A stretch of 64,000 nucleotides of DNA from JAPLJM01 sp963708515 (GTDB taxonomy: Bacteria > Desulfobacterota > Syntrophia > Syntrophales > Fen-1087). Each line of letters opens with the position of its first letter. Position 1 is the first letter of the stretch. Positions 53,067 through 62,479 of this stretch are shown one piece after another. The notes beneath the pieces were generated by a model. The model did no database searches and had not been told where the DNA came from. It saw nothing but the letters and a program-made list of their open reading frames with translations. A program made the position numbers and the translations under genes. The stretch is taken from contig CAVPSX010000018.1 of assembly GCA_963708515.1 (NCBI GenBank), positions 248,001 through 312,000 of the forward strand, in the 5' to 3' direction.

Positions 53067-54405
53067 TACCTCTCACCTCACCTGTCGATTCCTCCTCTGC
53101 AGGCCGCAAAAGACGGTGCTCCCTTAGCGCCTCGGCGGCATTTCTGATCATGGTAAATTCATAGCCGGCACGGTCGGCAATGTCCAGCAGCGAATGGCAG
53201 CCATCGGATAAGTTCAAAACCCATAACAGCGACATCTGATCGAAACCTGTTTCCCGGTCGCCGCCCATGAGGCGATAGAGCCCCCGCTTGCCAAGCTGGG
53301 GCTCGCATTTGGGATTCAGGTTCACATAGGTCCGGTTGTTTTCCAGCACCTGGAGAACGGCAAGGTATTTCCGGAAGGAGTCCGCCAGCGATTCGGGACT
53401 CACGAAGTCAAGGTCATCAGCGGAGGTATGATATTGGGGATACTGCCCGTGCGGTGTTCTCATGAGGCAACCGACAGGCAAGTTGAAGCCGGGCGAGCAG
53501 TACTGCCTTTCATCATAGCCGTAAGGAAAAAAGTCCATGATCTCATAATCCTGCCCGGAATGCTTCAGAACATGGGCGACCGCTTTGTCGACTTCCGCAT
53601 CTCCCTGCCGGCTTTTCTTGTAGGTCGTCCTGCCCCGATCACCCACACAGGCGGCCACCAGACCATGACGGATTCTGCGAGCCCCGGATTCATTGAGACA
53701 GAGCCAGGCAATGGAACCGATCGTCCCGGGAATAAAGAGAAACCGGTAGGAATAGCGCCGGGGCCGTAAACTCAGATGCCTGGCCAGAAACGTGACCATT
53801 GCCACGCTGGAGAGGTTGTCATTGCACAGCGAGGGATGGCAGGCGTGACAGGAGATGAGAATCTCATTTTCTTCTTCCCCGGGAAGGTAATACTCCCCAT
53901 AGGTCAGATGACCCGGTTCCAGAGAACTGTCGATGCACACCTCATAACGGCCATCCTTCATTTTCAAGAGATCGTTATGGCTCAGGCAGAATCCCCAGGT
54001 TTCCTGGTAATAGGATGTACGATAAGGGATCCAGTCCGGTTGCTCCGGGAGGGTGAAAAGATGGTCTTTCAATTCCGCAAGCGAGAGGGTCGCTCTGACA
54101 GGCATGCTGTAACTGACCACATGCAGGTTCGATTTCCGGAAATCAATAACCCGCTGGCCGGCGCTGTCCTTGACATAGGCGTCCCGGATGTTCCACTCCT
54201 TCGGCACAGCCCAGTCAAAAACGGGCGTGCCCGTCGGAACCTCATGTATTTCGAGGGGAATATGACGGCTGACCAGGGAAAGGGTTTCGCGAATACCCGC
54301 CCCCGTAATGCTGCGGCAGAGGGGATACATCTGCTCAATGAACGCGTGCATCGCCTGGCCCATATCCTCAAAACTGGCAGTACTTTTGTCCGGCTCGATA
54401 TTCAA
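53059..54405 (-). CDS. DUF4910/DUF2172 M28-like aminopeptidase-fold protein with winged-helix C-terminus
   Basis: 448 residues from TTG 54405, which is decided by AGGAGG with an 8-nt spacer; longer frames would run into the rfbC gene. The first half has MYPLCRSITGAGIRETL and the zinc peptidase-like motif ISCHACHPSLCNDNLSSVAMV, then YDERQYCSPGFNLPVG and YHTSADDLDFVSPESL, which carry the expected metal ligands. The last 80 residues look like a winged helix (LLWVLNLSDGCHSLLDIADRAG). Relatives occur in polysaccharide clusters, but their substrate is not known to me. It lies between rfbC and rfbG, 19 nt after rfbC, so it is probably part of the sugar pathway unit. Confidence 0.8.
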   Translation of the reverse strand: MNIEPDKSTASFEDMGQAMHAFIEQMYPLCRSITGAGIRETLSLVSRHIPLEIHEVPTGTPVFDWAVPKEWNIRDAYVKDSAGQRVIDFRKSNLHVVSYSMPVRATLSLAELKDHLFTLPEQPDWIPYRTSYYQETWGFCLSHNDLLKMKDGRYEVCIDSSLEPGHLTYGEYYLPGEEENEILISCHACHPSLCNDNLSSVAMVTFLARHLSLRPRRYSYRFLFIPGTIGSIAWLCLNESGARRIRHGLVAACVGDRGRTTYKKSRQGDAEVDKAVAHVLKHSGQDYEIMDFFPYGYDERQYCSPGFNLPVGCLMRTPHGQYPQYHTSADDLDFVSPESLADSFRKYLAVLQVLENNRTYVNLNPKCEPQLGKRGLYRLMGGDRETGFDQMSLLWVLNLSDGCHSLLDIADRAGYEFTMIRNAAEALREHRLLRPAEEESTGEVRGNE

Positions 54406-54424
54406 CCTATGCGCCTCCTGCAAT

Positions 54425-54958
54425 TCATCCCGTGTAATCCGGCCAGTTCTGATCACGATCCGAAATAATCGCCCGATCTCCTGCCGGCCAATGAATTCCG
54501 AAGGCCGGGTCATTCCAGCGGACGCCGCAGGCCGATTCGGGATGATAAAACTCGGACATCTGGTAGAAGATTTCGGTGTTGTCCGCCAGAGTTTGAAAAC
54601 CGTGGGCAAAACCTTTGGGAATATACAGCATCCGGCTGTTATCTTCCGTCAGTTCCACAGCGACCCATTGTTTGTATGTCGGTGACTCCTTCCGCAGATC
54701 CACGATCACATCATACAGGCCACCACGGGTGCAGCGAACCAGTTTGTCCTCGGCATGGGGCACAGCCTGATAATGCATCCCTCGCAGAGTTCCCGCATCC
54801 CGGTTGAAGGAGATATTGCACTGCACCACATCCGGGTTCAGCCCTTGAGCGTCAAACTCATGCCGACAGAAGGACCGGCCGAAAAAGCCCCGATCGTCCT
54901 CCAGGCGCTGCACTTCAATAATAAAGGCACCCCACAGATTCGTTTCACTGAATATCAT
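54425..54958 (-). CDS. rfbC: RmlC-like NDP-4-keto-6-deoxyhexose 3,5-epimerase
   Basis: A 177-residue cupin enzyme: RGFFGRSFCRHEFDAQGL, VVQCNISFNRDAGTLRGMHYQ (catalytic His), VRCTRGGLYDVIVDLRKESPTY (Asp) and LYIPKGFAHGFQTL. It epimerises C3 and/or C5 of a 4-keto-6-deoxy sugar nucleotide. Automatic naming would be dTDP-4-dehydrorhamnose 3,5-epimerase, but no RmlA, RmlB or RmlD gene is nearby, while CDP-glucose genes are on both sides. A CDP-linked substrate is therefore more likely. Confidence 0.88.
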   Translation of the reverse strand: MIFSETNLWGAFIIEVQRLEDDRGFFGRSFCRHEFDAQGLNPDVVQCNISFNRDAGTLRGMHYQAVPHAEDKLVRCTRGGLYDVIVDLRKESPTYKQWVAVELTEDNSRMLYIPKGFAHGFQTLADNTEIFYQMSEFYHPESACGVRWNDPAFGIHWPAGDRAIISDRDQNWPDYTG

Positions 54959-55044
54959 GATAAATGTTCCAAAACACCTTTTTTATGCCTTTTTGATGAG
55001 CTGTCATGTTCAAATCTCTCAACTCGTTTCTTTGCGGTAACATC

Positions 55045-56069
55045 TCAGGGCACCCTGAAAATGGTTTTCCCCAGGCAGAAGGTATATTTTTCGGAGCGGC
55101 GCTTACCGTCCACCGCGGCAATCCAGCGCGCACCGCTCACCGGGAGAGCGGAGATCTGATGCATGCCCATGCCGTTCCATCCCACCCCCGAATCCTTCAG
55201 AAGGGGATTGCCTTCCAACGGACGTTCCCGGTATTCCTCCCGTGTCAGCGTCATGATCTCGAAACCCCGAACAGCCTTACCGTATTTCTCTCCATACTCC
55301 TGGGAATCCTGGGAAAAGCGGATAAGGCGGTCTCCCGTATCCAGAATGTTTCCCGCCGGTCTGGCATCGCGGCCATTGCCCCTGACAATGGGACTTTCGG
55401 GATGCTCAAGCCAGGGGCCTTCCGGCCGGTCGGCATAAAAAAGATAGAGGTTTTGACTGTCCCGGGAGGAGCTGAACAACCATAAGAGACCCTGATGAGT
55501 CAAAACCGTCGAATCAACCAAAGCCCTGTCGGCGATGATCGGTTTTATAAACTGCCATCCATCGGGAAAATGCGTTGCCTTATAAAGACGAACACTGTTG
55601 ACTTCGCCGGATTCCGGAACCAGATAATAATCATCTTTCCATTTGAAAACATTCGGATAAGACAGGTGAAACGGTTCCTCCAGGACAACGCGCTCATAAC
55701 GCCAGCGGAGACCATCGGCACTGGTAGCCAGACCAATGACACCCTTGATCCACGCCCAAGAACCTCAAAGAACAGGTAAAACTTGTCTTTCTCCTGAATC
55801 AAAAAGGGGTCAGCCACAAAACGGGCAGGCGTGTCCTTTATATCAGCAGCCGTCAGTAACGGATTGCCCTGACGTGCATGCAACTTTATGGAGCGGCCAT
55901 TCACATTCAGATCATAGATGCCGATACTCCAGATCCCTTCAGCAGGTCCGGAATAACAGAGATAGGGAATATCGATATTCGTACGGTAGACAATGAAGAC
56001 ACCGCAGAGCACAATAGCGAACAACAGGAAAAGTGCGATAAGGACTCTCCGAGATCGATTTTTTCTCAT
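55045..56069 (-). CDS. GH43-like five-bladed propeller protein of polysaccharide clusters, frameshifted
   Basis: Begins with a basic N-terminus and one membrane anchor (VLIALFLLFAIVLCGVFIVY). Then come IDIPYLCYSGPAEGIWSIGI, RFVADPFLIQEKDKFYLFFEVLG, and, after frame changes near 55747 and around 55530, HQGLLWLFSSSRDSQNLYLFYADRP and WNGMGMHQISALPVSGARWIAAVDG. The DPFL and FFE blade motifs are those of the glucosamine inositolphosphorylceramide transferase N-terminal/GH43-like domain. About 341 residues if the errors are removed. Role unknown: sugar transfer or glycan binding. It lies between rfbF and rfbC. Confidence 0.7.
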
Positions 56070-56096
56070 GGCGCGGATCCTGGAATATGCCCTTCA

Positions 56097-56873
56097 TTAC
56101 CAGACTTTCCAGCCGGCTTTGCCCTCGTTCCAGAGTCTTTCCAGTTTCTGCAGGTCTCTGAGCGTATCCATACAGGACCAGAAGCCGGTATGCTTGTAAA
56201 CCATGAGTTGACCCTCCCTGACGATCTGTTCCAGCGGTCCGTATTCCAGATCGCAGTCATCGGCCTCGTTCAGATAGTCAAAAATCCGCCGGTTGAAGAC
56301 AAAATAGCCACCATTGATAAATCCCGGCATCTTGGGCTTTTCAAAAAATTCCTCCACGCGGTCCCCATCGATCTTCAGTTCCCCGAAATAGGAGGGGGGG
56401 CGGAACACGCCCGTCACGGTGACGAGCTTGCCGTGACGCTTGTGAAAATCAAGCAGGGCATGGATGTTTACATCGGACAGTCCGTCGCCATAGGTTGCCA
56501 TGAACGTGTCGCCCTTGATGAACTTCTCGACCTTCTTCAACCTCGCCCCCTTGAGGGATTTCTCTCCGGTATCGGCCAGGGTGATCCGCCATCCCGCCTC
56601 TTCATGGTTCTGGTGGATGCAGACATTTTCCGGCTTTCCCAGCTCGATGGTCACATCATTGTTCATGAGCTCATAATGGCAGAAGTAATTCTTGATCATC
56701 TCCCCCCGGTATCCCAGGGCCAGAACAAAATCATGATGACCGAAATGAGCGTACGTCTTCATGATATGCCAGAGAATGGGCCGCTTCCCGATATTCACCA
56801 TCGGCTTGGGCCGTGATTCCGTTTCCTCCCGCAGACGGGTGCCTGCGCCACCGCAAAAAATAACTATCTCCAT
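56097..56873 (-). CDS. rfbF: Glucose-1-phosphate cytidylyltransferase
   Basis: Makes CDP-glucose from CTP and glucose-1-phosphate, the entry to CDP-deoxyhexoses. The 258-residue nucleotidyltransferase has VIFCGGAGTRLREETESRPKPM, WHIMKTYAHFGHHDFVLALGY, TFMATYGDGLSDVNI, GVFRPPSYFGELKIDGDRV, FINGGYFVFNRRIFDYL and VYKHTGFWSCMDTLRDLQKLE, all characteristic of RfbF. It is the first gene of the CDP-sugar unit reading leftwards; a 137-bp AT-richer gap lies upstream. Confidence 0.95.
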   Translation of the reverse strand: MEIVIFCGGAGTRLREETESRPKPMVNIGKRPILWHIMKTYAHFGHHDFVLALGYRGEMIKNYFCHYELMNNDVTIELGKPENVCIHQNHEEAGWRITLADTGEKSLKGARLKKVEKFIKGDTFMATYGDGLSDVNIHALLDFHKRHGKLVTVTGVFRPPSYFGELKIDGDRVEEFFEKPKMPGFINGGYFVFNRRIFDYLNEADDCDLEYGPLEQIVREGQLMVYKHTGFWSCMDTLRDLQKLERLWNEGKAGWKVW

Positions 56874-57010
56874 GATCCTATAATCCTCCCTTGAACATTA
56901 GAGCGTCTCCCGTAACATGACCATCTAAAAAACCGCAATCTTTTTCCCACATAGAGCTTCTCGTTCTTCATCATGAATGGCGCTCATTCCGACGAAATGA
57001 AACAGATTGC

Positions 57011-57852
57011 TCAGACATATTTAACTAATATCATAAGGTAATCACTGAATATATACGAACATACCCGTGGGGATAATTTAAATGTTGCGGATGCAAGGAA
57101 GTTATATATCTTGTCTTTAATATTCATTTTATTCAAGTAGTATTCTGATGACAAAAAATACTGGAATACATTCGTGTAGTAGCTTGTCAGGACAGAACCT
57201 CCACTCTTATTGATTAATATTATTAGCTTCTCCGTATTGAACGAATTGATATGTCCCCATTGCCTGATAAAGTATTCCCTTGTTTTACCGCGAAAAATAA
57301 AATCGCGTATTCTCATATAAAGATTATCTTCTAACGGCACTTTAAATATGGCATATTTACATACCCTGCATAATTCTTTTAATGCCTTTTCAGGTTCTGG
57401 TATATGTTCCAGAACATCAATCATAAGACAAATATCTACGGTTTTGTTATCAAGAGACGTTTTACAAACATCCTCATTTAATGCTTTATATACATCGGGG
57501 TTATTTGCAATTTGGACGAAAGTATTCCAGGGCTCAAATCGAGAGTTATTTTTTTCACAGCAATATTATATTTATTTACTATATATTCGGTTACGCCTCG
57601 TAAAATAATCCCGGCACCACCACCAACGTCCATTAAAACAATCTCTTCATTATTTAGTAGAGAGCCTATAAATAACTTATCGATATGTTTAATAATATTG
57701 TTAATTTTCCAGACAGAATCCTCTGAGTCAAGAGTGGGGTTATTAGCAAGATACTCATCTGATGAATAGATATTGTCACTCTGGTAATCCAACTTGTTGC
57801 CTCGCAAAGCATACGAAAAAATGGAGCAAGCCAAATGCCTTTGTAACTTCAA
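57011..57852 (-). CDS. SAM-dependent methyltransferase, AT-rich, one frameshift
   Basis: About 280 residues across a frame change near 57505. The first piece has IVLMDVGGGAGIILRGVTEYI (SAM motif I) and VKKITLDLSPGIL. The second has MIDVLEHIPEPEKALKELCRVC (motif of class I methyltransferases acting late in a pathway) and LYMRIRDFIFRGKTREYFIRQWGHINSFN. The start appears to be TTG 57852, right after the upstream glycosyltransferase stop. The gene is clearly richer in A and T than its neighbours, with many AAT, ATA and TTA codons, which suggests recent transfer. Target unknown, possibly a glycan or lipid-linked sugar. Confidence 0.78.
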
Positions 57853-57855
57853 AGA

Positions 57856-58875
57856 TCATTGAACATCACTCGCGATCGATATATTCAAAATCCTTGATGA
57901 AGGTCTCCTGTTTGAGGATATGTTTGAAGATAAAATAGGTGATCCGCGGTTGGGGATAACCATTTTCATGACGATGAATCGCGGGTCCATCCGGATACTG
58001 TCGTAAACCGCCCGGTCATATTTAACAAGAAAATCAACGATGCCCTGCTCCTGGGCGTTGTTTTTCGCGATGGCGGCCCGGAGGATCACCTGCACGAAAT
58101 AACGCTTCAGCATCCGTCTGCGCCACAGATCGAGAACGTCTTTGGGAAAGGCCTTCTGCGAAAGGGCAAAGCGATAAGGGGAGTCGATAAACTCCACATT
58201 GGAAAGGATCTTGTCCAGGTCCTGATTCAACGTGAAGTTCATACCGTGCCTTCTCCAGACACCGACAAACTGATTCACAAAACCAATTTTTTTGCCGATG
58301 ATCAGCTTCAAAAGGCTTTCCCAATCCGTGCTGCGAATGCTCTTCTCAAAGAAGCCGATCTCCATGGCATAAGGGCGATCATGAACCACCGTCAGGGTCG
58401 GCAGCGAATAACCTTTGTAAAAATTCAGAAAGAGCCAGTTTCCGTCGATAATCTCCGGAAGATCCCTGTTTACCTTGTCTTCAATAAAGACATTGTCCTT
58501 CTCGTAAAGGGATTTTGACCTGGCGAAAACCATAGCCAGCCCCTGACGGTCGATCAGATCCATGGCTCTGCGAATATAGGCCGGATCGATGAAATAATCG
58601 TCCCCATCCAGATGGAGGGCATAGTCGCCGGTGGAATAATCATAAAGGGCCTTCCTGAAGTTGCCGATCATTCCCAGGTTGGTTTCATTCCGGAAGTATT
58701 TCAACCGGGGATCCGACATATATCGGCCCATCACGTCCTGAATGGGATCCGTCGAATGATTGTCGCTGACCACCACCTCCAGATTCGGATAATCCTGGGC
58801 CAGCACGGATTCCACTGCCTGACCGATATATTGGGCCTGGTTGTAGGCCGTAATCGCAACACTGACTTTTTTCAT
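57856..58875 (-). CDS. Glycosyltransferase family 2
   Basis: 339 residues from ATG 58875 (GGGAG upstream). The GT-A domain covers about 1-220: VSVAITAYNQAQYIGQAVES, VVVSDNHSTDPIQDVM, NLGMIGNFRKALYDYSTGDYALHLDGDDYFIDP (DGDD metal site) and STDWESLLKLIIGKKIGFVN. A helical C-terminus follows. It probably extends the O-unit; donor and acceptor are unknown. It is transcribed leftwards and divergently from the glycosyltransferase at 58938, with a 62-bp gap that must hold both promoters. Confidence 0.9.
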   Translation of the reverse strand: MKKVSVAITAYNQAQYIGQAVESVLAQDYPNLEVVVSDNHSTDPIQDVMGRYMSDPRLKYFRNETNLGMIGNFRKALYDYSTGDYALHLDGDDYFIDPAYIRRAMDLIDRQGLAMVFARSKSLYEKDNVFIEDKVNRDLPEIIDGNWLFLNFYKGYSLPTLTVVHDRPYAMEIGFFEKSIRSTDWESLLKLIIGKKIGFVNQFVGVWRRHGMNFTLNQDLDKILSNVEFIDSPYRFALSQKAFPKDVLDLWRRRMLKRYFVQVILRAAIAKNNAQEQGIVDFLVKYDRAVYDSIRMDPRFIVMKMVIPNRGSPILSSNISSNRRPSSRILNISIASDVQ

Positions 58876-58937
58876 GAATGGTTCTCCCGCCAAAAACGGT
58901 CTTGAGTAATTCTCCGATCCATACTATGATGTAAATT

Positions 58938-60052
58938 ATGAGCCAAGAGCCGTCCATGAAGGTTCTGATCTGCAACTTCGAATCTCTGAAAACACCCAGC
59001 GGTGTGGCTTCCTTCGCCATCAAGCTGCTGCGCCACCTGCCCTTCCTGGAGGCCCTGACCACCCGAAATGCTTTCAAAACCCCTCTCGAAGAGAGAGAAA
59101 CAAATCTGGAAGCCAAGACCCGGTACAACGAAATCCTCTGGATGAAACCTCCAGATTCACCCTGATGAATCGCAAAATCCGTGAATCGGACCTGATCCAC
59201 CTGAATCCCTTCAATTTTACAGAACTGATCCTGCTTCTTCTTGCCAAAATTCATAGAAAGAAATGCATCGCCACCATGCATTCGAACATCAACTGCTCAT
59301 TTCCTGACTTCCATCATCGCTCTGGAAATGGCGCGATTGATCATCGTCTATAACGTGATGCTGCTGATGGCCGACAGAATCGTTTTTCTCTCCCGCGCCC
59401 ATTATGAGAATTATCGGAAGTTCAGCCTTCTGAAAAAGTGCTTCCGAAAAAAAGCCGTCATCATTCCAAACGCGATCGAATCCGAGAGAATCCTGACGGA
59501 GAAGAAACCCGCAGCAAAAAGCCCCCTGACCTGTATCTTCGTGGGAAGATTTGAACGACGCAAGGGAATTTACGATTTACTGGCGCTGGCGGAACAGTTG
59601 CAGGAAGAAGAGATCCAATTTCTGGTTGTCGGCTTTGGCCCTTTGCAACTTCAAAAACCATTGAAAAATGTTAACGATCGTTGGAAAAGTGGAGCAATGA
59701 AAACTTATTCGATTACTATGACAAAAGCCATGTTTTTTTGATGCCCTCCTACTCGGAGGCCTTCGGCATCACCATTCTGGAGGCCATGGCTCGGGGGCTG
59801 GTCATATCGGCATCTGATATTCCGGGCATGCGGGAGAAAATCGAGACAGAAAGAAACGGCTACCTGTTTCCCCCGGGGGATATCGGGAAAATGAAGGAAC
59901 AACTTTTATTTCTCAAGGACAATCCTCAAGAAATCATCAGGATCAGCAGAAACAACCTGACAGACGTGCAGCAGTTCACCGTGGAAAAGCAGGCGAAAAA
60001 ATATCTCGATGTTTATCGCGACGTGTTGAGACATGATCAAAACAGTCTTTAA
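58938..60052 (+). CDS. Glycosyltransferase family 4, broken by at least three frameshifts
   Basis: Pieces in order: MKVLICNFESLKTPSGVASF and LLRHLPFLEALTTRN (ends in a stop near 59165); SDLIHLNPFNFTELILLLLA and CIATMHSNIN; then DRIVFLSRAHYENYRKFSLL, VIIPNAIESERI, CIFVGRFERRKGIYDLLALA; then SHVFLMPSYSEAFGITILEAMARGLVI, RNGYLFPPGDIGKMKEQLLFL. The last parts are the classic GT-B donor site (EAFGITILEAMA). Frames change near 59150, 59310 and 59670. Whole length would be about 370 residues. Given the number of breaks, either a decayed gene or sequence errors is possible; similar breaks in lysS favour errors. It overlaps the flippase gene by 20 nt. Confidence 0.75.
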
Positions 60053-61299
60053 CGATCACCAAGAGACGATCCTGAATGTCTTCTGGCGGGGACTCCAACT
60101 TGTCGTCAAGGACGGCGTCAGTTTTATCATCTTCATCCTGGCCGCCAAGTTCCTGAATCCCCTATGAATTCGGCGTCTATAACTATGTCCTCGCCGTTAT
60201 CTTCTTTCTGATTCTCTTCGGTGATTTCGGCATCTCCGTGGCCGCCTCAAAATATGTGGCGGAATATCAGGCCACGGACCCGGAAAAGCTAAAATACGTG
60301 CTATTCAATGCGGGACTGGTCATTCTGGTCCTGACGATCCTGGTCACGGCAGGCACGCTGCTTTTGGGTCCGTATTTTCTGAAGGATAAGTATCTTTATG
60401 TCCTCTATATTCTGCCCATGATTTTCCTGGCGCCTATGACCTCCCTTTACGATGGCATCTACCGGGGGCTCAGGAAATTCAAGCAACTGGCACTGCTCTC
60501 AACAGGCGTCAGCCTTCTTTCCCTGGGTTTTATCTATTTTCTGATCCGGAAATACGGACTGACCGGCGCCTTGATTTCCCAGAATCTCTTTTATCTTTTT
60601 CTATTCCTGACACTGGCATTCGGCTACCGGGATTTTCTGTTCAAGGTTAATCGGGAGATTCTCAAATCGGTCGGCTTCTACGCCCTTATCATCGGCATCA
60701 TCCACGTGAGCGCCTTTCTTTACACCCGGGTCGATATTCTCGTCCTGGGTTACTTCGATCTGATCGTGGAGATCGGCTATTACGAAATCGTCAACAAGGT
60801 GCTGATGCTCATGCAGCTTCCCTTCCTCGTCTATGCGCAGGTCCAGGCCCCCAATATGGTGGCGTCTTATTACCGGGAGGGAAGCCGTGCCATCCTGCTG
60901 AAAATGACTTCATACATCAAATACGCGACGGCCGTCTCCCTGCTGCTGTCCGTTTTAATGGGATTGACGGTTCCCTGGGTCCTCCAAGGTTTTCTGACGG
61001 AGTATTATCTGCCCGGCGTGATCCTGATCCTGAATATTTTCCTCTTTCTCTTCATTTTTCAGAACGTGTCGAACCTGGTGGGCAACACCTTCATCATCTC
61101 CACCGGGCATGCCAAAATCAACATGATCAACATTATCGTCTTCGGGATCCTGAACCTGATCCTGGATATCCTTTTCGTCCGCTGGTACGGATATCTGGGG
61201 ATTGCCTATGCCAAGCTCCTCGTGGTGATGCTGGGAAGTCTGTCCCTGATTATCCTCTACAGGCATGCCCTGAAGAAAAAAGCTCAGGCCGGAGGCTGA
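60033..61299 (+). CDS. Polysaccharide flippase (Wzx-like, MOP superfamily), one frameshift
   Basis: Moves undecaprenyl-linked O-units across the inner membrane. The ATG at 60033 starts IKTVFNDHQETILNVFWRGLQ. An extra C in the C-run at about 60160 stops the frame, and without it the protein continues PYEFGVYNYVLAVIFFLILFGDFGISVAASKYVAEYQ. About 421 residues with roughly a dozen hydrophobic helices (for example LVILVLTILVTAGTLLLGPY, SVGFYALIIGIIHVSAFLY, VILILNIFLFLFIFQNVSN) and the N-terminal GDFGISVAASKY segment common in Wzx proteins. It is paired with the GT4 gene on the plus strand, while the rest of the island is on the minus strand. Confidence 0.85.
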
Positions 61300-62479
61300 C
61301 CCGCCCTGCGCGGGGCGCCCTCTTCGGCGGACTCCTCCGGCAGCCTCGGAAAAGAGATCCGCATACGCTTGCGCCACCCGCCTCCAGGAAAAATCATCTC
61401 ATGACCCAGGAACGGCCCTTTTCCCCCATTTCGTTCGCCTGTCCGGGATCTGCCATCATTTCCCGGAGCGCCGTCCGAAGGCATCCGGCTCGCCGAGATC
61501 GAAGAGCCAGCCCGTTTCTCCGTGACGGACGACAGCGTCGTTCCCGAGCACGCGGCTGGCGATGACCGGCAGGCCGCAGGCCATGGCCTCCAGGACCACG
61601 TTGGGCATCCCCTCATAGAGGGATGGATTGACGAAACAATCGGCGCTCCGGTAAATCTCCCGGAGTCGGTCTTTGTCCACCCAGCCATGCCAGACCAGGC
61701 AATCCTCGATTCCCAGATTTATCGCATGGGTGTGCAGCTCATCATGCTGCGGGCCGTCTCCGACGATGTGCAGGACAAAGGGGCCTGCTCCCGAACGCCT
61801 CAGGGAGGCGGCATGATCCAGGAGATAAAAGAGATTCTTCTGAACCTGAAAGCGGCCCACGAAGAGAAACGCAAAGGCATGACGCGCCGCTTCATCGCGG
61901 TTTTCATCGGGACAGAAATAATCCGTATCCACTCCGTTGGGGATGACCTGCACCGGGAAGGGGTCCGCCCGCTCCGACATCTCCTTCAGGCCGGGAGAAT
62001 TGGCCACCACGGCGACGCTTTTCCGGAAGATGAGCCGTCTGCAGCGGCGCCAGCAGCCTGTGCAGGGAATCCAGCGCCGCTTCATTGCCGGGCACATCGC
62101 CTCCGCGCAGTGAGATGACATAGGGCACATTCCCCCGCTTCAGCCCCCAGAGGCCCAGCGGACCGCAGGGAAAGGAAAAGAAGACGATCGCCGCCTCGAT
62201 CCGATGCCTCCGGATCACCGAGCCCAGCATCAGGCCGGCCGAGACCAGAAAGGATAGCATCTCCAGGATGCCGGAGCGATCCGGACCTTTGCGGATGGCC
62301 GGACATCGCACGACCCGGACATCCCCTTCCCGGATCTCGCCTCTTAGATCACGGAACCGGGACGTCAGTACCGTCACCGCATGTCCCAGTGACGCCAGAT
62401 GTCCGGCGATAGCGGCCGTGGCCGTCGCCGCGCCGCCGCCGATGGGCGGATATTCATAGTTGATCAGCAGAATGTTCAC
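61284..62479 (-). CDS. Glycosyltransferase family 4, with frameshifts
   Basis: The GTG at 62479 overlaps the asnB stop by one base and begins NILLINYEYPPIGGGAATAT, typical of GT4. The frame changes near 62050, then AVVANSPGLKEMSERA, VIPNGVDTDYFCPDENR, AFLFVGRFQVQKNLFYLLDH, LHIVGDGPQHDEL, CLVWHGWVDKDRLREIY, CFVNPSLYEGMPNVVLEAMACGLPVIAS (donor site). Another change lies near 61480, and a further one near 61390 gives FSWRRVAQAYADLFSE. The exact C-terminus is unsure; the stop at 61284 overlaps the flippase end by 16 nt. Donor unknown. Confidence 0.78.

Noticed and set aside
58685..59281. Minus-strand open frame spanning the divergent glycosyltransferase starts
   Set aside because: It reads the opposite strand of the GT4 gene and a shifted frame of the GT2 gene; neither part has its own motifs.
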